Source: Deltaproteobacteria bacterium (GTDB lineage: Bacteria; Desulfobacterota; Syntrophia; Syntrophales; UBA2210). Taken from it: 12,664 nt of DNA. The notes beneath the pieces were generated by a model, which was not told where the DNA came from, did not search any database, and worked only from the letters and a program-made list of their open reading frames with translations. Positions 4,605 to 12,413 of the stretch are shown one piece after another. The stretch spans positions 1-12,664 of the forward strand of contig JAFGSH010000271.1 of NCBI GenBank assembly GCA_016934695.1. Direction: 5' to 3'. How positions within the stretch are numbered: the first letter of the stretch is position 1; each line of letters starts with the position of its first letter. The position numbers were made by a program, and so were the translations under genes.

Positions 4605-7600
4605 TCAGCGCGTCATTTTCCTCTGGTATACGGCGACGCGGTTTTTCCCCGCGCGCTTTGCGTCGTACATGGCCTCGTCGGCGGCCCTGATCAGGAGGTC
4701 CTTTTCATCGGCATGGCGGGGGAAGGCGGCGATCCCGAGGCTGATGGTCACGTGAAGGCGCTCCTCTTTGTGGAAGATATCCTCTTTCTCCACCGCCGTG
4801 CGTATCTTCTCCGCGGCGACCAGGGCCCCTTCCAGATCCGTCTCGGGGAGGATCAGGACGAACTCTTCCCCCCCGTACCGGGCCACGATGTCCACCGCCC
4901 GTGCGCTCCTCTTCATGGTTTCCGCCACCGACCGGAGGACCTCGTCGCCGAACTGGTGGCCGTAGGCGTCGTTGACGTCCTTGAAATCGTCGATATCCGC
5001 CATGACGAGGGAAAAAGGCTGGCTGTGCCGTCGTGACCGCTGTATCTCCTGGTCGAGGAGGAGGTGAAAGTACCGGTGCACGAACAGCTTGGTCAGGCCG
5101 TCCGTTGTCGCCAGGTCGAACAGCTTGGCGTTGGCCAGGGAGATGGCGGCCTGGGCGGATATGATGCCGAGGATCTCCAGCCGTTCCGGGGTGAAGGCAT
5201 TGGCCGTCAGGTTGTTTTCCATATACAGAATTCCCGTGGTCTTCCCCTGGTGCATGATGGGAGTGCAGAGGATGGACTTGCACCGGTTGCGCATGATGTA
5301 GGGGTCGTTCACGAAGGTTCCCTCTTCGGCGGCGTCGCCGAGGATGACATGCTCTCCGCTCCGGTGGGTATAGTGAACGACGGCGGTCGAGAGATCGTCG
5401 CACGTCTCCAGGGGGACGGACTGCATCACCCGGATGTCACCGTCTCCCCCCTCCTCGGCGGCCTCGATGGTCAGTCTCCCGTCCGATTCGAGGATGAGAA
5501 ACCCCCGCTGGGCCCCCGCGTTTACAAGGGACAGGTGCATGATCTTCTGGAGGAGCCGGTCGAGCATGATCTCGCCGGAAATGGCCTGGGACACCTGCAT
5601 GACGGTGGTGAGATCGAGGAGCCGGGACGGAGATTCCGTCGAGGACCCCTCCCCGGAGGAGTCTGACGGCCGGCGTGGAAGTTCTTTCGGCATCAGGGAC
5701 GGGTACCGTTCCTCCAGATCGTTCATCTTCGCCGTGGCGCCCCATTGACGGTACCCGTGGTGGGCGGCCGTCATATACCCCCGGGCGATCTCGCCATACC
5801 CCTCCGCCCGATAGAAGAGGGCGGCCCGCTCGCAGGAGATCGCTTCGTTCTGGATATAGCCGTGTTCGTGGGCCGATTCGATGGCGGCGTGGTAGCGGCG
5901 TGCGGCCTCATGAAAACGGCCTTCGATCCCTGCCGTCTCCGCCTCCACGAGATCGTGCTTGTGTCTGAAATTCTCGGGGCAGAGGCGGGCCCATCGGGCC
6001 ATCTTCCGCTGGTTGCGGCGGATGATCTTCCGGTAGTCTCGGTTCGAACGATTCTCCTCCCTGAGAAGGGCCGCCAGAATCAGCGAGTAGTAGAAATAGT
6101 GTTCCGGGACCAGCAGGGTCCCGACTGGCACCTTGATGTGCCGGTCCAGCTCTTCCGCCGTCTCGCGGGCCTCATCGTACCTGCCGTAGAGATAGAGCAG
6201 TTTGACTTTGTAGAGGAGGGCGTAGCACAGGCCGAAGAGGTTTTTCTCCCTGCGGAGCCGCTCAATGTGCGACGCCTCATCGTACTCCCCGCCGGACAGG
6301 GAGAAGCGGTCTTCCGTAAGTCCCTTGAGGTTGAGGATGAACTGGATGTTCTCCGCGCGCCGGGTGGCGATGAAGTGGTCCTTCACGACCTTCATGAGAT
6401 CGTCGTATTTTTTGATGTCGTCGAGGATGTCGTCAAGCCTGTCCCCGATCACCAGGCGGGTGTCGGCGGCGGCGTTCACGCTGTGCCCCGCATATATGAA
6501 ATTCCCGGCATTCAGGGAGAACTGGTAGGCCTTTCGGTAAAAATCAAGATCGTCGCGTGCGTGCCGCCTCCAGTGCTGGATGAAGAATGCGAAGGTATGG
6601 TGAACCATGCCTGCCACATTGCGATTGTCGAGCTTTTCGTTGAGCTTCAGGGTCATCTCGCCGATCCGGTATCCCAGTTCATAGTCCCCCAGTACGGTCG
6701 CGAGGATGGTGGCCAGGGCGATAAAGGTCGTAGCGGAGTGCGGCGTATGGCCGAATTTCAGAAACGCGTTGACTCCCCTGAGCGTCAGGAGGGCGAAGAG
6801 GTTCTGATTGACATAGTAGGCGGGAGTTCCGATGCTCAGCATGAGCTCGTGGCAGGCGATCAGGTCGTCATCCTCCATGCGGGGGATATCGATGATCTTC
6901 TCCAGGGAAAGTCTCCGGAGTCCCAGTTTCACCCGGACCAGATTCAGCAGGACCCTTCCCGCTCCGACATCCGGAGTGATACGAATCCCGAAGAGGGCCC
7001 TCAGTGCCTCCAGGCCGAGCCTGATAGCGTCCTGAGGCGATCGCATGTTGGTATACAGGACGACCATTCTGTTGTAAACCCGGGCCTTGTCTCTCTTCGT
7101 GGCGGCGTTCAGGATGATGATCCTGAAGATCCTCTCCGCCTCCTCGAAATTCCGGTCGAGGTAGTGGGACTCCATCAGTCTCTCATGCAGGGCGTATGTC
7201 AGATCATACTTCGTCCGCCATGATCCTTCGGCAAGGAGGGCCGCCCCCGCCGCGAGGTATTCCACCGCCGCGTGGTAGGCTGCCGCATCCTTGGCCTTGA
7301 GGCCCGCCTTCAGGTTCAACTCTGCCAGCCGGGTGCGCTCCTCTTCGGCGGTGATCAGACGGCTTCCCCGGTTCAACTGATCGGTAATGTAAAAGATCCG
7401 GTTGAAGAGCTCTTCGGAGGGAGTGCTCTGCAGCTCCAGGGCGCCGATCTCGAAGTGGATCCGTTCCCGTTCCTCCAACTCAAGGAGAGAATAGGCCGCC
7501 TCGCGGATGCGGTCGTGGTAAAAACGGTAGAGGTCGCCCGTGTGATAGATGAATCCTTCCCGGATGAGGGGATCCAGGGCGTAGAGTATCGCGTCGATGG

Positions 7601-9554
7601 AGAGTGCGGTCAATGAGGCCAGGGTCTCGAGGTCGAACCGGTTCCCTATACAGGCGCAGACCCGGATCAGCTCCAGGGCGTCGGCGGGGAGGGTTTTCAG
7701 CCTGCCGGCCATGAACTGGAGAACGTTGTCCGTGACCTGCAGCTCCTGAATCGCTTCCATGTCCCAGGTCCACCCCCTGCCGGGATCGAAGGAGATGTGC
7801 CCCTCTACGGGGAGGGTCTGCAGGAACTGGTTGAGGAAGAAAGGGTTCCCGTTGGTCTTTCCGTGGATCACCTCCGCCAGGGGGCGGGAGAGATCAGGGG
7901 CGCAACGGAAGAGGTGGGATATGAGCTGATTGACCCCCCCGGAAGAAAGGGTCCCCAGGGTGATGGTGTTGACGGTCATCCCTGCCGTGCGCATCGCATC
8001 GACGGCAAGCATGAGAGGATGGTGGGCCGTCACCTCGTTGTCGCGGCAGGCCCCGATCAGGAGGAAGAACCGCAGGCCCCGGTCCGCTGCTATGGTCTGC
8101 AGGAGATTCAGGCTGGCGGAGTCGGCCCACTGGAGATCGTCCAGGAAGAGGACGAGGGGATGCTCCCGTTCGGCGAAGACCCGGATGAAGTTCTTGAAGA
8201 CGAGAGTAAGGCGGTTCAGGGATTCCTCCGGACCCAGATCCACGACATCGGGCTGTCTCCCCATGATGATCTCCAGTTCGGGAATGGCGTCCGTGATGAT
8301 TTTCCCGTTGGGTCCCAGGGCCGCGCGGAGTTTTTCCTTCCACGCCAGGACCCGTTCTTCGCTCTCCGCCAGGATCTGCCGGGCCAGAGACTGAAAGGCC
8401 TGAATCATCCCGCTGTAGGGGACGTTCTTCCGAAATTGGTCGTGGCTGCCTGCTATGAAGTATCCCCGCCTGTCCGCGATAGGGTTGTGCACCTCGTTGA
8501 CCAGCGCCGTCTTCCCGATCCCCGGTTCCCCCGATACGAGCATGACCTCCGCGCTCCCCCGGCTCGCCCGGTCGAAGACGTCATGGAGCTCCTTCAGCTC
8601 CGCATCCCGGCCTACCAGGAAGTGGGGGATATGGAACCACGGCGATACGTCATTGCGCCCCAGGTCGAAGGCTTCGACCCGTCCTGTTCGTCGAAGCTGA
8701 TCGAGGCACTCCCGAAGATCGGCCGCAAGGGCGAAGCCGCTCTGATACCGGTCTTCCGCCGACTTGGCCAGGAGCTTCATCACGATGCCGGACAGGGGGG
8801 AGGGGATGTCGGCCCTGACCCTCTCCGGGGGAGGCGGCACCTTCGCGATATGAAAATGGATGATCTCCAGGGGTTCTCGCGACGTGAAAGGGACCTCTCC
8901 GGTAAGCATCTCATAGAAGGTGATTCCCAGGGAATACAGATCGGTACGGTAATCAACGGCGCAGCTCATCCTCCCGGTCTGTTCCGGAGACATGTAGGGC
9001 AATGTCCCCGCCATGACCTCGGGATGGTATATCTCATCGTTCCGCCGCGTCATCTCCGTCGCAATGCCGAAGTCGGTGATCTTGACGATGTCCCGTTCCC
9101 GGTTGATGAGGATATTGGAGGGTTTGATGTCGCGGTGGCTGATTCCCCCCTGGTGCAGATTCCCCAGGATCTCCGCGAGACGGATGGCCACTTCCAGAAA
9201 CCGATCGATCCTGAGCCCGTCACCGATGATCTCTTTGAGAGGAATCCCCTCGAAGTCCTCCATGACAAGGGCAATGCCCCCGTCATGGTCGATCACGTCG
9301 AGGATCTTCACGGTCCCGTCGATCTTGATCCCCCGGACAAGCTCGCATTCATGTTTGAGGCGGGCAACCTCCGCCGGGGAAGGATACTCAGCCCTCAGGG
9401 CCTTGATGATGACCGTAGCCCCGCGCCCCTCCTTACTGGCTCGGTACACGGTGGAATGCAGCGTCTGGCCGATCTGCCCTGTCGTGGTGTAGCCGGGAAA
9501 CTGTCTCATGCCGTCAGGTTCCTCTCCGCTGGCCGAAGAGATCCATTTTCTCAT
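4605..9554 (-). CDS. Ser/Thr kinase-AAA ATPase-TPR-GAF-diguanylate cyclase fusion
   Basis: The product is a 1649-residue soluble signalling protein. The protein kinase domain covers about residues 20-290 and has ATP lysine K51 (VIIK), catalytic HRDIKPSN (140-147), DFG (161-163) and SPEQ (189-192), all intact. An AAA/STAND-type ATPase follows, with Walker A GEPGIGKT (342-349) and Walker B LVLFLDD (467-473). A long helical TPR-like region spans about 640-1290, a GAF domain about 1300-1460, and a C-terminal GGDEF domain about 1480-1649. The active-site GGEEF (1561-1565) and an inhibitory R-x-x-D (1552-1555) five residues upstream are intact, so it should make c-di-GMP from two GTP with product feedback. 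Related large kinase-ATPase proteins usually end in a histidine kinase. Met16 (start at 9509) has a better GGAGAGGAA site and matches the usual PGY beginning, so translation may start there. A strong promoter precedes it. Confidence 0.93.
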   Translation of the reverse strand: MRKWISSASGEEPDGMRQFPGYTTTGQIGQTLHSTVYRASKEGRGATVIIKALRAEYPSPAEVARLKHECELVRGIKIDGTVKILDVIDHDGGIALVMEDFEGIPLKEIIGDGLRIDRFLEVAIRLAEILGNLHQGGISHRDIKPSNILINRERDIVKITDFGIATEMTRRNDEIYHPEVMAGTLPYMSPEQTGRMSCAVDYRTDLYSLGITFYEMLTGEVPFTSREPLEIIHFHIAKVPPPPERVRADIPSPLSGIVMKLLAKSAEDRYQSGFALAADLRECLDQLRRTGRVEAFDLGRNDVSPWFHIPHFLVGRDAELKELHDVFDRASRGSAEVMLVSGEPGIGKTALVNEVHNPIADRRGYFIAGSHDQFRKNVPYSGMIQAFQSLARQILAESEERVLAWKEKLRAALGPNGKIITDAIPELEIIMGRQPDVVDLGPEESLNRLTLVFKNFIRVFAEREHPLVLFLDDLQWADSASLNLLQTIAADRGLRFFLLIGACRDNEVTAHHPLMLAVDAMRTAGMTVNTITLGTLSSGGVNQLISHLFRCAPDLSRPLAEVIHGKTNGNPFFLNQFLQTLPVEGHISFDPGRGWTWDMEAIQELQVTDNVLQFMAGRLKTLPADALELIRVCACIGNRFDLETLASLTALSIDAILYALDPLIREGFIYHTGDLYRFYHDRIREAAYSLLELEERERIHFEIGALELQSTPSEELFNRIFYITDQLNRGSRLITAEEERTRLAELNLKAGLKAKDAAAYHAAVEYLAAGAALLAEGSWRTKYDLTYALHERLMESHYLDRNFEEAERIFRIIILNAATKRDKARVYNRMVVLYTNMRSPQDAIRLGLEALRALFGIRITPDVGAGRVLLNLVRVKLGLRRLSLEKIIDIPRMEDDDLIACHELMLSIGTPAYYVNQNLFALLTLRGVNAFLKFGHTPHSATTFIALATILATVLGDYELGYRIGEMTLKLNEKLDNRNVAGMVHHTFAFFIQHWRRHARDDLDFYRKAYQFSLNAGNFIYAGHSVNAAADTRLVIGDRLDDILDDIKKYDDLMKVVKDHFIATRRAENIQFILNLKGLTEDRFSLSGGEYDEASHIERLRREKNLFGLCYALLYKVKLLYLYGRYDEARETAEELDRHIKVPVGTLLVPEHYFYYSLILAALLREENRSNRDYRKIIRRNQRKMARWARLCPENFRHKHDLVEAETAGIEGRFHEAARRYHAAIESAHEHGYIQNEAISCERAALFYRAEGYGEIARGYMTAAHHGYRQWGATAKMNDLEERYPSLMPKELPRRPSDSSGEGSSTESPSRLLDLTTVMQVSQAISGEIMLDRLLQKIMHLSLVNAGAQRGFLILESDGRLTIEAAEEGGDGDIRVMQSVPLETCDDLSTAVVHYTHRSGEHVILGDAAEEGTFVNDPYIMRNRCKSILCTPIMHQGKTTGILYMENNLTANAFTPERLEILGIISAQAAISLANAKLFDLATTDGLTKLFVHRYFHLLLDQEIQRSRRHSQPFSLVMADIDDFKDVNDAYGHQFGDEVLRSVAETMKRSARAVDIVARYGGEEFVLILPETDLEGALVAAEKIRTAVEKEDIFHKEERLHVTISLGIAAFPRHADEKDLLIRAADEAMYDAKRAGKNRVAVYQRKMTR

Positions 9555-9578
9555 AAGAACCCGTTCTGTAACCTGTTG

Positions 9579-9607
9579 AATATAAGAAGAAGGTCCCCAT
9601 GTGTCAA
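9579..9607 (-). promoter_or_regulatory. Sigma-70-type promoter of the kinase/cyclase gene
   Basis: On the minus strand TTGACA (9602-9607) is followed after 17 bases by TATATT (9579-9584), a near-consensus promoter. Transcription should start near 9572, giving a leader of about 18 bases to the first ATG (9554) or about 63 bases to the better-supported Met16 (9509). Confidence 0.75.
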
Positions 9608-9628
9608 GAAGATTAAGCGTTATCGTCC

Positions 9629-9657
9629 TTGAGACATTCCCCGAAGCACGCTATATT
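9629..9657 (+). promoter_or_regulatory. Sigma-70-type promoter of the second GNAT gene
   Basis: TTGAGA (9629-9634), 17 bases, then TATATT (9652-9657). The ATG at 9665 lies seven bases after the -10, about where transcription should start, so the mRNA is probably leaderless. The -35 faces the divergent kinase promoter across 21 bases. Confidence 0.7.
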
Positions 9658-9664
9658 ATCCGTC

Positions 9665-10162
9665 ATGAGAGATATTCACATTCGCGATGTCATTCCCCGC
9701 GAGCTGTCCGGACTGCTCCGGCTCAATCAGGTGCATATCCCCCATGTCGGATCGCTCTCGCTCGGCGGCCTGGAGGACCTCTATGATCGAGCCGTCTATT
9801 TCCGTGCGGCTGAGTCCGCCCGCCGCATCATGGGATTCTTGATTGCCCTTGATCCGTCTGCCGAGTATGACAGCCCGAATTTCCTCTGGTTCAGGGAGCG
9901 GTTCGATTCCTTCGTATATATCGACCGGATCGTCGTTGTCCCCGACGGACGGCGGCAGGGGGTCGCATCCGCCTTATACGGGGACCTCGAGGCGTTCGCC
10001 AGGGAACGGAGAACCCCGATCATGACGTGCGAGTACAACATTCGACCTCCAAATGAGATATCCCGGCTGTTTCACGCACACTACGGCTTCAGTGAAGTGG
10101 GCCGCCAGAGGACGGAGCAGGGGGAGAAGCATGTTTCCCTTCAGGTCAAGCGGCTGGAATAA
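9665..10162 (+). CDS. GNAT family acetyltransferase (COG3818-like)
   Basis: This is a 165-residue acetyl-CoA-dependent N-acetyltransferase. Motif A is VYIDRIVVVPDGRRQGVASALYGDL (R96-A101 forms the R-R-x-G-x-A CoA loop), preceded by the SPNFLWFRERF segment. The C-terminal part has CEYNIRPPN followed by FHAHYGFSEVG. This combination matches, from memory, the uncharacterised GNAT group COG3818; the substrate is not known. The ATG at 9665 is chosen although no Shine-Dalgarno sequence precedes it, because the -10 of its promoter ends only seven bases upstream. The in-frame TTG at 9629 lies inside the -35. The gene is divergent from the kinase/cyclase gene, so joint control through the shared 110-base region is possible, and it converges with the PilZ gene. 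Confidence 0.88.
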   Translation: MRDIHIRDVIPRELSGLLRLNQVHIPHVGSLSLGGLEDLYDRAVYFRAAESARRIMGFLIALDPSAEYDSPNFLWFRERFDSFVYIDRIVVVPDGRRQGVASALYGDLEAFARERRTPIMTCEYNIRPPNEISRLFHAHYGFSEVGRQRTEQGEKHVSLQVKRLE

Positions 10163-10193
10163 TCGGGGGTATCGCTTGAGGGCACGTGAGGGC

Positions 10194-10751
10194 TCAGGCC
10201 TCGTCCATGCTTTCGATCAGGGACATCATGATGTCCTGCTGTTTTTTCGTCAGATTGATGAACTTGACGCCGATCCCCTCGCCGTTGGATCGCACGACCT
10301 TTCCCGTCAGATCGAACGTTTTTTCGAGGTTGGGCACCGAGAAGGACAGGGCGATCTCCTGGCCGACTACGAGTGACTGGTTGGTCTTTATAAAAGCGCC
10401 CCCGATACTGATGTCGCGGATGAATTCCTGGGTGGCAAGATCGTCCGTCGAAAAGTCAACCAGAATGACGCAGGGTTTTCTATGGCCCCGCCGCGTGTCG
10501 ATATCGACAACGGTTATCTTTTCCTCGTCCCAGAAAACCTCCCCCTTCATCATCTCCTCCAGCCGATCAATAACCTTCAGCTGCTGGTTTCCGGGCATAT
10601 CGAGGATCATCTTGAAGAGGTAATTCGGCAGCTCATCCCGGAAAAGCTGTTTGAGGAGCGATACCTGCTGTTCTTCGGTAAGCGAGGTGATGAGTTCGTA
10701 CAGCCGGGAGATGATACGTACCTTGCCGATCTGGTCCTCTGGTGATCCCAT
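10194..10751 (-). CDS. PilZ-domain c-di-GMP receptor protein
   Basis: This 185-residue protein has an N-terminal helical region (residues 8-70, rich in Leu/Glu/Lys) of unknown role and a C-terminal PilZ domain (about 85-180). Both c-di-GMP-binding motifs are intact: R-x3-R (R87-R91, RRGHR) and D-x-S-x2-G (D113-G118, DISIGG). It is therefore likely to bind c-di-GMP and transmit the signal through its helical part; the target (motility, polysaccharide or gene expression) cannot be read here. No membrane segment is visible. The start at 10751 has an AAAGG site eight bases upstream on the minus strand. The nearby GGDEF protein (4605-9554) could be its c-di-GMP source. A weak promoter may lie at 10843-10871. 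Confidence 0.92.
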   Translation of the reverse strand: MGSPEDQIGKVRIISRLYELITSLTEEQQVSLLKQLFRDELPNYLFKMILDMPGNQQLKVIDRLEEMMKGEVFWDEEKITVVDIDTRRGHRKPCVILVDFSTDDLATQEFIRDISIGGAFIKTNQSLVVGQEIALSFSVPNLEKTFDLTGKVVRSNGEGIGVKFINLTKKQQDIMMSLIESMDEA

Positions 10752-10909
10752 ACTGTTTGCCTTTCACCCGCGGCTCTCGCCGGACTCTTTCTTGTATGAG
10801 TGTTACTGTCTGCTTATCCCCATACGGAGCCGAATGTACCGTACCCTAGGACAAAAGAAAGGGAAAGTCAAAAAGAAAAAGGGACGGTTCGAAAACAAGA
10901 CACTCCCCG
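10752..10909. other. Gap between msrA and the PilZ gene
   Basis: These 158 bases lie between two minus-strand genes. Bases 10851-10886 are almost wholly purine on the plus strand (pyrimidine in the minus-strand transcript), which is unusual against the surrounding DNA. A weak minus-strand promoter for the PilZ gene can be drawn from TTGACT (10866-10871), 17 bases and TAGGGT (10843-10848). No clear terminator hairpin for msrA was found. Confidence 0.4.
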
Positions 10910-11620
10910 CTAGCGCTTGAGACTCGACACGCCGTTCATGATCTTTTCTCGCGCGTTCGGGGGGAGATCATCGAGATCGAGGAGTGCCTCCCTGAACTCG
11001 TCGAACGTGAGGTGGGCGGCAAGGTAGCCATTCAGACGCGCTGCGGCCGCTGAATCGAGGATGGCCTGCCTGTTCGGGTATAACTCCCCAAGCATCCTCA
11101 TCAGGGAGGGCTCTTGTTGCAGGTAGTATTTCTGATGATACTCCTCCGCCGGGTAGAACGTTGAGGCGGGGAGAACCTGCGTGAATACCCTCCCTTCCCC
11201 CTCCGATACATGGCGGTCCCGCGCCTCCAGGATCGACTGCTTCTGATCGTCGGTATGGTAGAAGATTGCGGCCATATACTGCCGTGAGGGCGGCCGCCTT
11301 CTTGGATCGTGGCTGCTCCAGAAGAGGTCGGCCAGTTCGCCGTAGGGGACCTTTTCCGGGTCGAATTCGATCTGGACCGCCTCGGTATGATCCCCCAGAT
11401 CGTGGTAGATGGGGTCTTTTTTCGTCCCCCCCGTGTATCCGACACGGGTCCGCGTGACGCCTTCGATGCTCCCGAACTGGGCATCCGTTCCCCAGAATCA
11501 ACCGAGGGCGAAGGTGGCGGTCTGCGTGCGGGAGGCCGCCTCGGCGATCTGGGGAAATGCCATTCCCAGGAGAAGTCCCGCGATACAGGCACCTCTGACG
11601 ACAGTGTCCCGGTGTTTCAT
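10910..11620 (-). CDS. msrA: Exported selenocysteine peptide-methionine (S)-S-oxide reductase
   Basis: The product is 236 residues if the in-frame TGA at 11498-11500 is read as selenocysteine (residue 41). MsrA reduces methionine-S-sulfoxide in proteins. The invariant active site G-C-F-W is here G-U-F-W (ALG-U-FWGTDAQFGSIEG). The rest of the family signature is intact on both sides: VGYTGGT, YHDLGDHTEAV (catalytic Glu), SRQYMAAIFYHTDDQ and AEEYHQKYY. The N-terminus has a signal peptide: MKHR, then a hydrophobic core (GACIAGLLLGMAF), then the cleavage site AEA-A at about residue 28, so the enzyme should work outside the cytoplasm. The start at 11620 is set by AAGGGAGGG (11628-11636). No cysteine remains in the mature protein, so there is no resolving Cys. 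A candidate SECIS hairpin follows the UGA. Simple gene finders would call only a truncated 121-residue ORF from 11275. Confidence 0.9.
11465..11485 (-). promoter_or_regulatory. Candidate bacterial SECIS hairpin of msrA
   Basis: In the mRNA, GAUGC (11485-11481) pairs with GCAUC (11469-11465), and CC pairs with GG (11480-11479 with 11472-11471), with one bulged A (11470). The six-base loop AGUUCG begins 22 bases after the U of the UGA. Family knowledge: bacterial SECIS elements lie just downstream of the UGA, with the apical loop about 16-37 bases away and a G among its first two bases; both conditions hold. A competing CUGGG/CCCAG stem (11495-11491 with 11481-11477) is possible. Confidence 0.55.
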
Positions 11621-11713
11621 GGCTGATCCCTCCCTTCGGCGTTGGCATGATACGGCACCGGTTGTCTCATCTCACCATGAGCCCATCACCGGCTCCGCGA
11701 TGTGCCGCCGTTG

Positions 11714-12205
11714 TCAACGGATCTTGGCGATCATCTCCAGGGTGAACGTCTTGGCGTCCTCGATGTCCGCCTTGTCGGGGTGTCCCTCGGCGCTCCGGGC
11801 CTCCTCGGCCCATGCCCTGTGTTCCGGTTTCTGCATCAGGGCGTCGATGATCTGCTGATTCACGATTCCCCGGCACCCGAAGTGACCGAGTATGGTTGCG
11901 TGCGAGGCGAGACCGATGGCGTGTTCGAACGCCTGTTTCGGCAGCTGGCCGCCGCGCAGGGAGCCGTGGGTGGAGAAGAAGGCTACCTTCTGCCCTTTGG
12001 GGAGCCCCTTGATGAAGGGCTGGGCCTTACCCGGCACGCTGTGGGCGTGAACCGGAAATCCGCAGAATATGATATCGTAGCCCCCGACACTGTCCACATC
12101 ATCGATGGGTTTGATCTCTTTTGCTACAGGGATGGCATCGTATATCGCACGGGCGATTTTTCCCGTATTGCCTGTTTGTGAGTAGTACGCGACCAGCGCC
12201 TTCAT
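11714..12205 (-). CDS. Flavodoxin-family protein
   Basis: This 163-residue FMN protein has the flavodoxin phosphate-binding loop at residues 9-15 (YYSQTGNTGKIA), the DIIFCGFPVHAHSVP segment of the second FMN loop, and FFSTHGSLRGG of the third. The C-terminal 35 residues (KPEHRAWAEEARSAEGHPDKADIEDAK) extend the fold with a charged helix. It is a soluble cytoplasmic electron carrier or flavin oxidoreductase of the long-loop-less type; the partner is unknown. The start at 12205 is preceded by a strong AAGGAGGA site. The msrA gene starts 93 bases downstream on the same strand, so they may be co-transcribed. However, MsrA appears exported and the flavodoxin does not, so a direct electron link is not obvious. 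A weak promoter may lie at 12236-12264. Confidence 0.88.
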   Translation of the reverse strand: MKALVAYYSQTGNTGKIARAIYDAIPVAKEIKPIDDVDSVGGYDIIFCGFPVHAHSVPGKAQPFIKGLPKGQKVAFFSTHGSLRGGQLPKQAFEHAIGLASHATILGHFGCRGIVNQQIIDALMQKPEHRAWAEEARSAEGHPDKADIEDAKTFTLEMIAKIR

Positions 12206-12235
12206 ATGTCCTCCTTACTGTGGGAATTTATCCGG

Positions 12236-12264
12236 ACTCTACAGGATTTTCGTGTGTCCTGCAA
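12236..12264 (-). promoter_or_regulatory. Weak candidate promoter of the flavodoxin-msrA unit
   Basis: On the minus strand TTGCAG (12259-12264), 17 bases, TAGAGT (12236-12241). Both boxes deviate from consensus. The arms CAGGA and TCCTG (12242-12246 and 12257-12261) form a dyad in the spacer, a possible regulator site. Confidence 0.3.
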
Positions 12265-12413
12265 GCCCGCCGTGGTACCGGGAGGCGGTGAGACATCGTG
12301 CAGAAGGCATCCCGACACATACAATATCTTTGAAAAAAACCGGGCAGGATGGTAACGTATTCTTTGGTTGATGTGTACGAAAAAGGATGGGCCCATGGAG
12401 GGCGCGTGGAGAC

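Noticed and set aside
5745..7223. 492-residue plus-strand ORF
   Set aside because: It lies wholly antisense to the kinase/cyclase gene, with no domain motif and composition typical of a GC-rich shadow frame.
7797..9632. 611-residue plus-strand ORF
   Set aside because: It is antisense to the kinase and ATPase domains, whose motifs on the minus strand are unmistakable; no motif is seen in the plus frame.
10910..11275. Free-standing 121-residue MsrA-like ORF starting at 11275
   Set aside because: MsrA homology continues upstream in the same frame through the UGA to a signal peptide and strong ribosome binding site at 11620; Met at 11275 is internal.
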